Assembly: GCF_020991375.1 (NCBI RefSeq)
Contig: NZ_JAJLQZ010000004.1
Location: 186,001 to 250,000 of the forward strand
Direction: 5' to 3'
From: Glycomyces amatae
GTDB lineage: Bacteria; Actinomycetota; Actinomycetes; Mycobacteriales; Micromonosporaceae
Length of the DNA: 64,000 bases
The position numbers and the translations under genes were made by a program. This document shows, piece after piece, positions 7,990 to 18,059 of the stretch (the stretch's first letter is position 1; each line of letters opens with the position of its first letter). Below the pieces are notes generated by a model. It ran no database searches and was not told the DNA's origin. It worked only from the letters and a program-made list of their open reading frames with translations.

Positions 7990-8949
7990 GTGAAGCAGTC
8001 GTCTGTCCGACGCAAGTGGACGTCCGCCGCCGTCGTCGGCGGCCTCCTGGTCGCCTCGGTGGGGGGCGCCCCCGCCTGGGCCCAGCGCGACACCTCGGAG
8101 ATCAACGACGAGATCGACGCCGCCGACGAGGACCTGGGCGCGGCGGTCGAGGAGTACAACCAGCTCGCCCAGCAGGTCGACGACAACAGGGCGCTCATCG
8201 AGGACACCGAGGCGTCCCTGTCCGTCGCCGAGGAGGACCTCGACGCCCTGCGCGACCAGCTCGCCGACTACATCAACACCACCTATGTGGAACAGGGCAT
8301 CGGCGACGCGGCGATGCTCCTCGAGTCGGGCTCCCCGGACGCGTTCGTCGAGCGCCTCGACCGGCTCAACTCGGCGAACCTCTACAACTTCGCCCTCATG
8401 GACGACCTCAAGGCCGCCTCCGAGGAGTACACGACCCAGCTCGACCTCCTCAACGACCTCCAGGCGGACCTGGAGACCGAGGAGGCCGAGCTCCAGGCGA
8501 CCGCCGACGAGCTCACCCAGCGCATGGACGACCTCGAAGAGGAGTGGAAGACCGCCGCGGGCGAGGAGGTCGTCGAGTACGACCTGCCGCACATGACCGA
8601 TGAGCAGTGGGCGGTCGTCGACTTCGCCCTCGACCAGCTCGGCGAGCCGTACGTGTGGGGCTCGGCCGGCCCGAACTCCTGGGACTGCTCCGGCCTCATG
8701 CTCGGCGCCTACGCGCAGATCGGCATCAGCCTGCCGCACAACGCCGCCGCGCAGAACAACCTCGTCGCCAGCATCAGCGAGGACGAGCTCCAGCCGGGCG
8801 ACTTCGTGTTCTACAACAACCTCGCGCACGTCGGCATGTACATCGGCAACGGCCTGATCGTCCACGCCCCCAACTCGACCACCGTCGTGAAGATCGTCGA
8901 GCTCCACCACGGCAACGTCTACTACGGCGCGGGCACGCTCCTGCACTAG
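7990..8949 (+). CDS. secreted NlpC/P60 peptidoglycan endopeptidase
   Basis: Exported cell-wall hydrolase cleaving gamma-D-Glu to diamino-acid bonds (RipA-like). The 319-residue protein has a signal peptide ending near AWA at residues 29-31. An acidic coiled coil follows to about residue 190, and the C-terminal NlpC/P60 domain has Cys233 in NSWDCSGLM, His280 in AHVGMY and a polar third residue His292. The GTG start at 7990 follows GAAGGAG with ten bases of spacing; the frame is open upstream but without such a site. The coiled coil usually autoinhibits or recruits partners. A paralogue lies at 48835-49779. No c-di-AMP riboswitch was found here, unlike the paralogue. Confidence 0.92.
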   Translation: MKQSSVRRKWTSAAVVGGLLVASVGGAPAWAQRDTSEINDEIDAADEDLGAAVEEYNQLAQQVDDNRALIEDTEASLSVAEEDLDALRDQLADYINTTYVEQGIGDAAMLLESGSPDAFVERLDRLNSANLYNFALMDDLKAASEEYTTQLDLLNDLQADLETEEAELQATADELTQRMDDLEEEWKTAAGEEVVEYDLPHMTDEQWAVVDFALDQLGEPYVWGSAGPNSWDCSGLMLGAYAQIGISLPHNAAAQNNLVASISEDELQPGDFVFYNNLAHVGMYIGNGLIVHAPNSTTVVKIVELHHGNVYYGAGTLLH

Positions 8950-8966
8950 ACCCTCAGCGAGAACGG

Positions 8967-8992
8967 AGGCCCTGCGAGCGATCGCGGGGCCT
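8967..8992 (+). terminator. hairpin after the NlpC/P60 gene
   Basis: Eleven-base stem (8967-8977 with 8982-8992, one G-T pair) and GCGA loop, 17 bases after the stop codon and before the convergent phosphatase gene. Confidence 0.65.
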
Positions 8993-9042
8993 TCGCCGTG
9001 CCGGCGGCCGGCGCCCGGCCGCGTTCGGTCAGGCGCGCCCGG

Positions 9043-11070
9043 TCACTTCGGGTCGCAGCGGACCACGAGGATCGCGATGTCGTCGCGCGGGGACTCCGGC
9101 GAGAACGCCTCCACGGCCTCCAGGAGGGCCGTGGCGACCTGCCGGGCGCTCTTGCCCGCCGCGTCCCGCACCGCCCGCTCGATCCGCTCGTGGCCGAACA
9201 TGGCGGCGCCGTCGCGCCGCTCGGTCACGCCGTCGGTGAAGAACACCAGGGCGTCGCCGGGCTCGAGCACGACCCGCTCGGGGTTGACCTTGACGTCGGG
9301 GAACAGCCCGACCGCCGTGCCCTCCCGGCCGACCCAGTCGGCGGTGCCGTCCGCGCGCAGCAGCAGCGGGCGGTCGTGCCCCGACAGGCACAGGGTCGCG
9401 GTCAGCGTCCCGGTCTCGCCGCGGTCGAGCAGGGCCGAGGCGATCGTGGCGTAGCGCATGTCGCCGGGCTGCTCCAGCAGCGTCGCGTTGAGCAGCTCGA
9501 GCGCGCGCGGCAGCGGGCGGCCGTCGCGGGCCATGACCCGCAGGACGTCCCGGACGACGCCGGTGACCGCCGCGGCCTGGGCGCCCTTGCCGCACACGTC
9601 GCCGATCGCCACCCACAGCCGGTGGTCGGGCAGCTCGGTCGCGTCGTAGAAGTCGCCGCCGACCTCGGTGCCGATCACCGGGCCCGGGCCGGACCCGGGC
9701 AGGCGGCGCGCGGTGGCCGGCAGGTACTCGGCCGCGAAGGACACCCCGGCGACGTCCGGGAGCGACCCGGGCATGAGGGCGGACTGGAGCTCGTGGGCGA
9801 CCGCCTGGCGCTCGGCGTGGATGCGGGCGTTGTCGAGCGCCAGCGCCGAGCGCTTGGCGAGGTCGGCGACGACCGCGCGCTCCTCCGAGGAGTGGTGGCG
9901 TTCGATGTGGCGTCCGACGGTGAGGACGCCGATGGTGGAGCCGCGCGCCGACAGGGGCACGGCGATGCCGTCGAGGCCGCGCGGCACGGGCAGCTCCATG
10001 CCCGTCCACCCGTCGGTGGCGAGGGCGGCGGCCAGCGGCGGGGCGGCGTCCTCGAGCTTGCGGCGCAGGTGCTCGAGCTCGGACTCCTCGACGTGGGTGA
10101 GGGCGGCGGCGCGCAGCTCCCCGGCGTCGCCGGTGAGGTGGACGGCGGCCCAGCGGCCCAGCTGGGGGACCACGAGCTGGGGGATGAGGGCGACGGTGAG
10201 GTGCTCCTCGAGGGAGTGGGCGAGGAGCTCGCCGGCCTCGGCGAGGTAGGTGAGCCAGCCGGAGCGGCGCTGCTCGTCGGTGCGCATGCGGTCGATCTGG
10301 ACGGCCAGGGCGATGCGCTCGGCGACGAGCTCGGCGAGGGGCCGCCAAGAGGGCAGCGGCTCGCCGGCGAGGAGGAGCTTGCCGGTGGCGGGGGCGGTGA
10401 GCGGGAGGGGGACGGCGAGGGCGATGTTGCCGACGTCGCCGAACTTGGCGAGGATCTGCGCGCCGGTGCCGTCCCCGGCGTCGTACTCGATGGCGCCGCC
10501 GCCGGCGGCGGTGGCGTCGTGGCAGCGGGCGAGCAGCTCGGTGACGAGCTGGTCGAGCGGCAGCCGCGACTGGAGGGCGGGGGCGACGGTGAGGAGCGCG
10601 GCGAGCTGGCCCAGGTCGGGGAGGGCGGTGTCGGCGTCGGCGTCGACCGCGGGGCGGGGCGCGGGCGGAGCGTCGGGGTCGCGGTCGATGCGGAACCAGA
10701 TGGACTTGCCGGTCGCGTCGTGGGTGGTGCCCCAGGAGGACGCGAACCGGTCGACCAGGAGCAGGCCGCGGCCGCCCTCGGCGGTGACCTCGGGCATGGC
10801 CGCCTCGACCGGGTCGATGCCGCCGGAGCGGTAGTCGGTCACGGTGACCCGCACGCCGATGGGGTCGGCGGCGACGGTGAGGTTGATGTCGGTCCCGGCG
10901 TGCACGACGCCGTTGGTGGCCAGCTCGGTGGTGAGCAGGAGCGTCTCGTCGAGCAGCTCGGAGAGCCCGGCCTCGGACAGGACCGCGCGGACGGCGGCGC
11001 GTGCGGCTGCGGGTGAGCGGTCGTCGGCCGGCAGCCGCAGCCGGCGAGCGGCCCTCTCGGGGTACGTCAC
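9043..11070 (-). CDS. SpoIIE/RsbU-type PP2C phosphatase with ATPase and GAF domains
   Basis: A 675-residue cytosolic regulator. Residues 1-130 are a GHKL/HATPase_c (RsbW-like) anti-sigma domain with LLTTELATNGVVHAG as the N box. Two GAF-like regions follow at about 150-270 and 280-430. The C-terminus is a PP2C phosphatase of the SpoIIE class, with VGGDFYDA, GDVCGKG and FTDGVTERRD motifs. Such proteins dephosphorylate STAS antagonists to release sigma factors; a STAS protein is encoded at 18060, but a direct partnership is only an inference. The GTG at 11070 is preferred because a TACACT -10 element ends six bases before it, a leaderless arrangement; the frame is open a little further upstream. 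Confidence 0.9.
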   Translation of the reverse strand: MTYPERAARRLRLPADDRSPAAARAAVRAVLSEAGLSELLDETLLLTTELATNGVVHAGTDINLTVAADPIGVRVTVTDYRSGGIDPVEAAMPEVTAEGGRGLLLVDRFASSWGTTHDATGKSIWFRIDRDPDAPPAPRPAVDADADTALPDLGQLAALLTVAPALQSRLPLDQLVTELLARCHDATAAGGGAIEYDAGDGTGAQILAKFGDVGNIALAVPLPLTAPATGKLLLAGEPLPSWRPLAELVAERIALAVQIDRMRTDEQRRSGWLTYLAEAGELLAHSLEEHLTVALIPQLVVPQLGRWAAVHLTGDAGELRAAALTHVEESELEHLRRKLEDAAPPLAAALATDGWTGMELPVPRGLDGIAVPLSARGSTIGVLTVGRHIERHHSSEERAVVADLAKRSALALDNARIHAERQAVAHELQSALMPGSLPDVAGVSFAAEYLPATARRLPGSGPGPVIGTEVGGDFYDATELPDHRLWVAIGDVCGKGAQAAAVTGVVRDVLRVMARDGRPLPRALELLNATLLEQPGDMRYATIASALLDRGETGTLTATLCLSGHDRPLLLRADGTADWVGREGTAVGLFPDVKVNPERVVLEPGDALVFFTDGVTERRDGAAMFGHERIERAVRDAAGKSARQVATALLEAVEAFSPESPRDDIAILVVRCDPK

Positions 11071-11082
11071 CGGCCCAGTGTA
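11071..11082 (-). promoter_or_regulatory. leaderless promoter -10 element for the PP2C gene
   Basis: TACACT at 11082-11077 on the minus strand followed by six bases and the GTG start, so the transcript should begin at or next to the start codon. Confidence 0.6.
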
Positions 11083-11150
11083 TGCCCGCGCCGCCGCCGC
11101 CCGACGCACCCGTTCGGCGGGTGCCGCCAGCTCACGGGCCGCGGACGGCG

Positions 11151-11185
11151 GCGGCCGCCCCGGTCCGGTGGGGGCCGGGGCGGCC
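11151..11185 (-). terminator. hairpin downstream of the LPXTG gene
   Basis: Perfect 12-base GC stem (11151-11162 with 11174-11185) and 11-base loop, 72 bases past the stop codon at 11258. Confidence 0.65.
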
Positions 11186-11257
11186 GCGGTGCGATCGAAA
11201 GGGCAGTCGCCTTGGGGCGCTTGCCCGCCCGCCGTTCGGGCGGGAGCGGCGGGAGTG

Positions 11258-12511
11258 CTACTCCCAGCTGGCCGCGGTCTTGCGGCGGCGCATGACGTAG
11301 AACACGGCGGCGCCGGCGAGGAGCGCGGCGGCGGCCGAGGAGACCAGGACGATCGAGGAGTTGCCGGTGGTGGGCAGCTGCTCGGAGGCCTCGCCGTCCG
11401 TTTCGTGTCCGGGGAGCCCGTCGACGTCGTCGATGTCGGCGAGGAACAGGAACAGGCCGTAGCCGATGTAGAAGTCGCCGTTCTCCGACGGCTCGGTCTC
11501 GACGAGGCTCAGGAGGTTCGCGTTCTCGTTGTAGTCGAGGCTGATGCCGGTCGCGTCGAGGAAGTCGCCGAGTTCGGCATCGTCGAGGTCCTCGGCCCAG
11601 TACGCGGCGACGTCGTCCTCGGTGACGCCTTCGTCGGTGACGGCGAAGGTCAGCGGCGACTCCGCGGCGAGGCCGTAGGTCGCTCCCTCCTCAGGGGCGA
11701 AGTCGATCAGCAGGCAGGTGACGCCCCACTCTGTGACATAGCAGTTGTCGTAGTAGACCTCGGCGTATGCCCGGTGGCTGTTCTCCCAGTCCTCGGAGGC
11801 GATCGATTCGAGGCTGATCGAGTCGGTGAAGGTGACGACGGTGGCGACGCGGTTCTCCTCAGGCGCGTCGGCGACGTGGAACTGCGGGTCGGCGTTGACG
11901 GTCGAGCCCGGGGCCGCGTCCTCCAGAACCTGGTCGAGGAACGTGTACGAGTAGTGCGCGCCCTCTCCGGGGAGCTCAGGCTCCTGAACGCCGCCTGGGT
12001 CCTCGCCCTCGGGCGCCTCCTGGTAGTCCTCGCCGACCTGGACCTGCCCTTCGATGCCGACCTCGTCCTCACCGTTGACGAGGGCCGTGACCGTGTAGGG
12101 GATCGTGTCCCCGGGGGCACCGGCGTCACCGAGGCTCATCTCGAAGTGCATGAACGTGCCGGCGATGTCGCTGGAGCCGTCGTCGACGCAGACGAGGCGG
12201 TCAGCGGCGAATTCGCAGCGGTCGTCGTAGGGGACGACGAGCTCGATCGCCCCCGGGGCGGCGGTGAAGTCGACCTCGTACTCGATGCGGTCGCCCTGGC
12301 TCGCGTCGGGGCCCTCGATGGACAGGTAGCCTTCCTGACCCTCGTATTCGAGCGAGGCGAACTGCTCGTCGGTCTCGGATGAGTTGAACCAGACGGCCAG
12401 GTACTCGTAATCCGTTTGCGCGAAGGCCGGGGCTCCGGCCGCGAGCGCGAGGGCCGCCGCGGCCGTGCCGGCGCCCGCGGTGCGCAGACCGGTCTTGATG
12501 AAGGGGGACAT
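11258..12511 (-). CDS. LPXTG-anchored surface protein with a two-cysteine-pair secreted domain
   Basis: A 417-residue exported protein. A signal peptide ends around AFAQ (about residue 30), and a sorting signal LPTTG at 379-383 precedes a hydrophobic helix and an RRRK tail, so sortase should link it to the wall. The mature part is strongly acidic. It carries two spaced Cys pairs: RCEFAADRLVC in the first half and YYDNCYVTEWGVTC in the second. The same landmarks, in the same order, occur in the first third of the FG-GAP protein at 24094, including the ANLL motif, so the two share a domain of unknown function. The ATG at 12511 follows AGGAG closely. Function unknown; adhesion or a surface scaffold is possible. 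Confidence 0.85.
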   Translation of the reverse strand: MSPFIKTGLRTAGAGTAAAALALAAGAPAFAQTDYEYLAVWFNSSETDEQFASLEYEGQEGYLSIEGPDASQGDRIEYEVDFTAAPGAIELVVPYDDRCEFAADRLVCVDDGSSDIAGTFMHFEMSLGDAGAPGDTIPYTVTALVNGEDEVGIEGQVQVGEDYQEAPEGEDPGGVQEPELPGEGAHYSYTFLDQVLEDAAPGSTVNADPQFHVADAPEENRVATVVTFTDSISLESIASEDWENSHRAYAEVYYDNCYVTEWGVTCLLIDFAPEEGATYGLAAESPLTFAVTDEGVTEDDVAAYWAEDLDDAELGDFLDATGISLDYNENANLLSLVETEPSENGDFYIGYGLFLFLADIDDVDGLPGHETDGEASEQLPTTGNSSIVLVSSAAAALLAGAAVFYVMRRRKTAASWE

Positions 12512-12759
12512 GGATCTCCTGTGGGGTCGTTGCGGGGGGTACGCGCCTCCGCGGTCCTCCACTGATCAGGACTCGCCCGTGGAAGCGCTGCGCCATGCAC
12601 ACGCGCCCCAGTGGACAACGGTTGCGAAATTCCGTCAGTTCCATGTCGATCACGTCACGTGACCGAGTCGGATGCCTTGAGTAACCTGCCTTCACGTTTG
12701 GCCGCTCGGTGTGACAACCTGGTAGCCAAGCCTGTCTCCGCAGCTGAGGAACCCACGCC
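12512..12759. promoter_or_regulatory. divergent promoter region of the LPXTG gene and the hybrid kinase
   Basis: A 248-base spacer. It contains a perfect 10-base palindrome GTCACGTGAC at 12654-12663, a possible regulator site, and AT-richer stretches around 12620-12640 and 12700-12720 that could hold promoters. No gene is visible in it. Confidence 0.35.
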
Positions 12760-15700
12760 ATGACGGACACCGTTTCCCGTACAGCGAACCCGACCGACGA
12801 GTCCGACCTGCTCCGAAGCCTGGCCGACGCGCTGGGCGCCGTCGAGCTGGGCGACTTCTCGGTGCGGTTGCCCCGCGGGGAGGGCCTGGCCGGGGAGGTG
12901 GTCGACCGGTTCAACGCCGTGGTCGAGCAGGCCGACCGGCAGACCCGCGACCTCGCGCTCATCGCCCGCGCCGTCGGGCAGGAGGGCTCGTGGAACCACC
13001 GGCTGGTCATCGAGCACCTCAACGGGGGCTGGTCCGAGGGCGCCGCGAGCGTCAACCGGCTCGTCGAGGACCTGGTGCGGCCCACCACCGAGCTGGGGCG
13101 CGTGCTCGAGGCCGTCGCCGCGGGCGACCTCTCTCAGGAGGCGGCCCTGGAGATCGACGGCACGCAGCTGCGCGGCGAGTTCCGCCGCCTCGGCGAGACC
13201 GTCAACCGGATGGTCGGGCTGCTGCGCTCCTTCGCGGGCGAGGTCACGCGCGTGGCCCGCGAGGTCGGGACCGAGGGCCAGCTGGGCGGCCAGGCCGACG
13301 TCCAGGGCGTCTCGGGCACCTGGCGCTCGCTCACCGACGCGGTGAACACCATGGCCTCGAACCTGACCGAGCAGGTCCGCTCGATCTCCACGGTGACGCA
13401 GGCCATCGCCTCGGGCGACCTGAACCAGAAGATCACCGTCAAGGCCTCCGGCGAGGTCGCCGAGCTCGCCGACACCATCAACGCCCTCACCGAGACCCTC
13501 CAGGTCTTCGCCGGCGAGGTCACGCGCGTCGCGCGCGAGGTGGGCACCGAGGGCCGCCTGGGCGGCCAGGCGGACGTGCCGGGCGTCTCCGGCACCTGGA
13601 AGGACCTCACCGAGTCGGTGAACGACATGGCCTCCAGCCTCACCGACCAGGTCCGCGACATCGCGAAGGTCACCGGCGCGGTGGCGCGCGGCGACCTGAA
13701 CCAGAAGATCGCCGTGTCCGCCCAGGGCGAGATCCTGGAGCTGAAGACCACCGTCAACACCATGGTCGACCAGCTGTCGAACTTCGCCGACGAGGTCACG
13801 CGCGTCGCCCGCGAGGTCGGCACCGACGGGCGCCTGGGCGGCCAGGCGCAGGTGTTCGGCGTCTCCGGCACCTGGCGCGACCTGACCCAGAACGTGAACC
13901 AGCTGGCCGCGAACCTCACCGAGCAGGTCCGCAACATCGCGAAGGTCACCAGCGCGGTCGCCGCGGGCGACCTGGGCCAGAAGATCACCGTGGACGCCAA
14001 GGGCGAGGTCGCCGAGGTCAAGACCACCGTCAACACCATGGTCGACCAGCTCTCGCGCTTCGCCGACGAGGTGACCCGCGTGGCCCGCGAGGTCGGTTCG
14101 CAGGGCCGCCTGGGCGGCCAGGCGGACGTGCCCGGCGTCTCCGGCACCTGGAAGGACCTCACCGAGAACGTCAACCTCATGGCCTCGAACCTGACCAGCC
14201 AGGTCCGGAACATCTCCTCGGTCGCCACCGCCGTCGCCGCCGGCGACCTGAACCGGCAGATCACCGTCGACGCGCAGGGCGAGATGCTGGAGCTGAAGTC
14301 GACCATGAACTCGATGGTCGCGCAGCTGTCGCAGTTCGCGGACGAGGTCACGCGCGTCGCGCGCGAGGTCGGGACGGACGGCAAGCTCGGCGGCCAGGCG
14401 AACGTGCAGGGCGTCTCCGGCATCTGGGAGGCGCTGACGGACAACGTGAACTCCATGGCCTCGAACCTGACCAGCCAGGTCCGGAACATCTCCTCGGTCG
14501 CCAGCGCGGTCGCCCGCGGCGACCTCAAGCGGCAGATCACGGTGGACGCGCAGGGCGAGATGCTGGAGCTGAAGTCGACCATGAACGCGATGGTCGACCG
14601 GCTCTCCTCGTTCGCGGACGAGGTCACGCGCGTCGCGCGCGAGGTGGGCACCGAGGGGCGCCTGGGCGGCCAGGCCACCGTGCCCGGCGTCTCGGGCACC
14701 TGGAAGGACCTGACCGACAACGTCAACTCGATGGCGACCAACCTGACCCTCCAGGTCCGCAACATCGCCGAGGTCACCACCGCGGTCGCCCGCGGCGACC
14801 TCACCGGGCAGATCACCGTCGACGCCCAGGGCGAGTTCCTGGAGATGAAGAACACCGTCAACACCATGGTCAACCAGCTGTCGAGCTTCGCCACCGAGGT
14901 CACGCGCGTGGCCCGCGAAGTGGGCGTCGAGGGGAACCTCGGCGGCCAGGCCGAGGTCGCCGGCGTCTCGGGCACCTGGCTCGCCCTGACCCGCAACGTG
15001 AACTCGCTCGCGGCGACCCTGACGCTCCAGCTGCGGGCCATCGCGAACGTCGCCCACGCCGTCGCCCGCGGCGACCTGACCCAGTCGGTCGACTTCGAGG
15101 CCGCCGGCGAGATCGCCGACCTCACCGAGTCGATCAACCAGATGATCACCGCGCTGCGCGACAAGACCCGCCAGAACACCGACGCGGACTGGCTCAACTC
15201 GAACCTCGCCCGCATCTCCTCGCTCCTCCAGGGCCGCCGCGGCGTCGAGGAGGTCACCCGGATGGTCCTCGACGAGGTCACGCCGCTGATCGACGCGCAG
15301 ACCTCGACGTTCTACGTCCGCCACGAGGACGTCTCGGGGCACGTCACGTACCGGCTCAACGCCGTCTACGGGCACCCCAGCCCCGGCGAGAAGAAGGTCA
15401 TCGAGGACAACGAGGGCATGGTCGGCCAGGCCGCCGCCTCGAAGCGGACCATCCACCTGCACGACATCCCCGAGGGCTACCTGGAGATCTCCTCCGGGCT
15501 CGGGCAGGCCACCCCCACCGACCTGATCATCCTGCCCGTCCAGTTCGGCGACAAGGTGCGCGGCGTCATCGAGTTCGCCTCGTTCAACACCTACTCGGGG
15601 CTCCACAAGCGGTTCCTGGACGCGCTGGCGCCCAACGTCGGGGTCACGCTCGCGACCATAGAGGGCAACGCGCGCACCGAGGTGCTGCTGCGCGAGTCGC

Positions 15701-17205
15701 AGCGCATGGCGCAGGAGCTGCGGGCCCAGTCCAACCGGCTCCAGGAGACGAACGTGGAGCTGGAGGAGAAGGCGCAGCTCCTGTCGGCGCAGAACCGCGC
15801 GATCGAGCTGAAGAACGACGAGGTCGAGACCGCCCGCAAGGACATCGAGGAGAAGGCCGAGCAGCTCGCGCAGGCCTCGAAGTACAAGTCGGAGTTCCTC
15901 GCGAACGTCTCGCACGAGCTGCGGACGCCGCTGAACTCGCTGCTGCTGCTCGCGCGGCTCCTGTCGGAGAACTCGGACGGGAACCTCTCGGACCGCCAGA
16001 TCGAGTTCGCGCGCACCATCTACAACGCCGGCACCGACCTGCTCACCCTCATCGACGACATCCTGGACCTGTCGAAGATCGAGGCGGGGCGCATGGACGT
16101 CTCGGTGCACCCGGTCGACCTCGCCGAGATCCTCGGGGACATCGAGGCCGCGTTCCGGCCCCAGGCCGAGGACAAGGGCCTGGAGTTCGCCGTGGACGTC
16201 GGCAAGGGCGTGCCGCAGCTGATGCAGACCGACGGGCAGAAGTTCCAGCAGGTGCTGCGCAACCTCCTGTCGAACGCGGTGAAGTTCACGCGGGTCGGCT
16301 CGGTGACCCTCGCCGTGCGGCGGGTCCCGGCGGACCTGCGCTTCGACGCCCCGCACCTGAACGCGGCCGCCGAGCGGCTCTCGTTCAGCGTCGTCGACAC
16401 CGGCATCGGCGTCGCCGAGTCGAAGAAGGCCATCATCTTCGAGCCGTTCCAGCAGGCCGACGGCACGACGCGGCGCACGTTCGGCGGCACCGGCCTGGGG
16501 CTGTCGATCTCGAAGTCGCTGTCGCTCATGCTCGGCGGCGACGTGTACATCGAGCACACCGGCGACGCCGGCTCGAAGTTCACGTTCGTGGTCCCGGTGG
16601 AGATCGACGCGGACGGCGACTTCGCGCCCGTGCGCTCGGACCTGCCGCTGACCTCGGCCGAGCCGGTTCCGGGCATCCTGACCGGGGCGCCCGAGACGCC
16701 CTCGTCGTCGGCGGCGGCCCAGCGCATGGAGGGCGCGACCGTGCTCATCGTCGACGACGACATCCGCAACGTCTTCGCGCTCACCGCGGCCCTGGAGCTG
16801 CACGGCATCGACGTGCACTACGCCGAGAACGGCGCGGACGGGATCGACGCGCTCCGGGAGCACCCGGGCATCGACATCGTCCTGATGGACTCGATGATGC
16901 CGGGCATGGACGGGAACGAGACCACGCGCGTGATCCGGCGCATGCAGCAGTTCGAGGACCTGCCGATCGTGTTCCTGACCGCGCAGGCCCTCGCCGAGCA
17001 GCGGGAGAAGTCCGTCGAGGCCGGGGCGAGCGCGTACCTGACCAAACCGGTCGACCTCGACCTGCTGCTCGACACGATGTCGCAGTGGATCGGCGGGGGC
17101 GGCGCCGCCGGGGCGCGAGGGGCCGCACAAGGGGCGGCCCCCGCGGAGGCGGACGGCGGCGCGGAGCGGGACAATGGCGAACCGACTGATGGAGGAAACG
17201 CATGA
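12760..17205 (+). CDS. poly-HAMP cytosolic hybrid sensor histidine kinase
   Basis: A 1481-residue soluble two-component kinase with no signal peptide or membrane helix. The first 155 residues resemble HAMP units. Residues 158-801 are seven consecutive 92-residue units, each a pair of HAMP-like coils marked by [10 protein letters not shown] and GVSGTW. A GAF domain (about 810-960), a coiled coil (960-1040), HisKA with SHELRTPLN (His1052), HATPase_c and a receiver domain with phospho-acceptor Asp1377 in [11 protein letters not shown] follow. The tail is low-complexity. The architecture matches the bacterial relatives of fungal group III (Nik1) osmosensing kinases; the signal is unknown. The last codons overlap the next gene by ATGA, so the pair is translationally coupled. 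Confidence 0.92.
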   Translation: MTDTVSRTANPTDESDLLRSLADALGAVELGDFSVRLPRGEGLAGEVVDRFNAVVEQADRQTRDLALIARAVGQEGSWNHRLVIEHLNGGWSEGAASVNRLVEDLVRPTTELGRVLEAVAAGDLSQEAALEIDGTQLRGEFRRLGETVNRMVGLLRSFAGEVTRVAREVGTEGQLGGQADVQGVSGTWRSLTDAVNTMASNLTEQVRSISTVTQAIASGDLNQKITVKASGEVAELADTINALTETLQVFAGEVTRVAREVGTEGRLGGQADVPGVSGTWKDLTESVNDMASSLTDQVRDIAKVTGAVARGDLNQKIAVSAQGEILELKTTVNTMVDQLSNFADEVTRVAREVGTDGRLGGQAQVFGVSGTWRDLTQNVNQLAANLTEQVRNIAKVTSAVAAGDLGQKITVDAKGEVAEVKTTVNTMVDQLSRFADEVTRVAREVGSQGRLGGQADVPGVSGTWKDLTENVNLMASNLTSQVRNISSVATAVAAGDLNRQITVDAQGEMLELKSTMNSMVAQLSQFADEVTRVAREVGTDGKLGGQANVQGVSGIWEALTDNVNSMASNLTSQVRNISSVASAVARGDLKRQITVDAQGEMLELKSTMNAMVDRLSSFADEVTRVAREVGTEGRLGGQATVPGVSGTWKDLTDNVNSMATNLTLQVRNIAEVTTAVARGDLTGQITVDAQGEFLEMKNTVNTMVNQLSSFATEVTRVAREVGVEGNLGGQAEVAGVSGTWLALTRNVNSLAATLTLQLRAIANVAHAVARGDLTQSVDFEAAGEIADLTESINQMITALRDKTRQNTDADWLNSNLARISSLLQGRRGVEEVTRMVLDEVTPLIDAQTSTFYVRHEDVSGHVTYRLNAVYGHPSPGEKKVIEDNEGMVGQAAASKRTIHLHDIPEGYLEISSGLGQATPTDLIILPVQFGDKVRGVIEFASFNTYSGLHKRFLDALAPNVGVTLATIEGNARTEVLLRESQRMAQELRAQSNRLQETNVELEEKAQLLSAQNRAIELKNDEVETARKDIEEKAEQLAQASKYKSEFLANVSHELRTPLNSLLLLARLLSENSDGNLSDRQIEFARTIYNAGTDLLTLIDDILDLSKIEAGRMDVSVHPVDLAEILGDIEAAFRPQAEDKGLEFAVDVGKGVPQLMQTDGQKFQQVLRNLLSNAVKFTRVGSVTLAVRRVPADLRFDAPHLNAAAERLSFSVVDTGIGVAESKKAIIFEPFQQADGTTRRTFGGTGLGLSISKSLSLMLGGDVYIEHTGDAGSKFTFVVPVEIDADGDFAPVRSDLPLTSAEPVPGILTGAPETPSSSAAAQRMEGATVLIVDDDIRNVFALTAALELHGIDVHYAENGADGIDALREHPGIDIVLMDSMMPGMDGNETTRVIRRMQQFEDLPIVFLTAQALAEQREKSVEAGASAYLTKPVDLDLLLDTMSQWIGGGGAAGARGAAQGAAPAEADGGAERDNGEPTDGGNA
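13231..15162 (+). repeat. seven in-frame 276-base repeats encoding tandem HAMP pairs
   Basis: The codon for the Phe that opens each unit falls at 13231, 13507, 13783, 14059, 14335, 14611 and 14887, exactly 276 bases apart with no insertion or deletion. Nucleotide identity between neighbouring units is high but not total. Confidence 0.95.
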
Positions 17206-17756
17206 GCACCGCCCGCGTCCTGCTCGTTGACGACCGATCCGAGAACCTCCTCGCCCTCGAGGCGATCCTCCAGGGTCTGCCGGTCAACACCATCGCGGTC
17301 ACCTCCGGGGAGGAGGCGCTCAAGCGGCTCCTGTCGGAGGACTACGCGGCGATCCTCCTGGACGCGCAGATGCCGGGCATGGACGGGTTCGAGACCGCGC
17401 GGCACATCAAGCAGCGCGAGAAGACCCGGCATACGCCGATCATCTTCCTGACGGCCGCCGACCGCGACGCGCACCTGGCGATGCGCGGGTACTCGGTGGG
17501 CGCGGTCGACTACATCACCAAGCCGTTCGACCCGTGGATGCTGCGCACGAAGGTGAAGGTCTTCATCGACCTGTGGGCGCAGGGCCAGGCGCTGCGCCAG
17601 AACTCGGAGCGCACCAAGGACCTGCGCGAGCGGGAGGGGCACCTGACGCGGCGCCTCGACGAGGTCCGCGACGCCCTCGCCTCGTGGCAGGACGGCCGCG
17701 ACGCCGACCCCGAGATCGAGCGGATCATCGCCCTGCTGGAGGCCGGACCGGCGTAG
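17202..17756 (+). CDS. response regulator, single receiver domain with coiled-coil tail
   Basis: A 184-residue receiver protein, presumably phosphorylated by the overlapping kinase gene. The receiver domain covers residues 1-125 with acidic pocket VDD at 9-11, phospho-acceptor Asp54 in LLDAQMPGMDG, Thr in FLTAAD and Lys in ITKPFDP. The last 50 residues are a charged helix, with no DNA-binding or enzymatic output domain. It may therefore act by protein contact, for example on the downstream STAS/partner-switch system. GGAGG lies seven bases before the ATG. Confidence 0.9.
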   Translation: MSTARVLLVDDRSENLLALEAILQGLPVNTIAVTSGEEALKRLLSEDYAAILLDAQMPGMDGFETARHIKQREKTRHTPIIFLTAADRDAHLAMRGYSVGAVDYITKPFDPWMLRTKVKVFIDLWAQGQALRQNSERTKDLREREGHLTRRLDEVRDALASWQDGRDADPEIERIIALLEAGPA

Positions 17757-17769
17757 CCGGGCGGTCTCC

Positions 17770-17985
17770 GGGCAGCGCGAAGCGGACGGCGGATCGATGG
17801 GCCCCCGGTTCAACTACCGTGACACGGGGGTCCGACACCTGCTCGCGGGCGGGTTCGAACAGAAGGCGAGTGTTTCGCGGGTTCGGGGTTCGGGGCAGCG
17901 CGACGCGGGCCGCGGATCGATGGGCCCCCGGTTCAAAAACCATGCCATACGGGTACGACACTGGCTTCCGGGCGGTTTCGAACAG
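17770..17985. repeat. 93-base direct repeat, two copies 123 bases apart
   Basis: Copy one at 17770-17862 and copy two at 17893-17985 share the start GGGCAGCGCGA, the block GGATCGATGGGCCCCCGG and the end TTCGAACAG, with scattered differences. They fill the gap between the response regulator and the STAS gene. The inner GGTCCGACA-like core resembles the repeats at 21450-21722. Confidence 0.75.
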
Positions 17986-18047
17986 CGGGGCCGCCAATGA
18001 TGCGGGTTCGTGCCGCCGCCGAGACCGCTGCGGGCCGCGAAACCGGT

Positions 18048-18059
18048 TAGGGTTGTTCC
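18048..18059 (+). promoter_or_regulatory. leaderless promoter -10 element for the STAS gene
   Basis: TAGGGT at 18048-18053 followed by six bases and the GTG start at 18060. Confidence 0.55.

Noticed and set aside
12655-17130. 1491-codon minus-strand open frame opposite the hybrid kinase
   Set aside because: Its apparent repeats are the reverse reading of the HAMP repeats; composition is typical of an antisense shadow and there is no start context.
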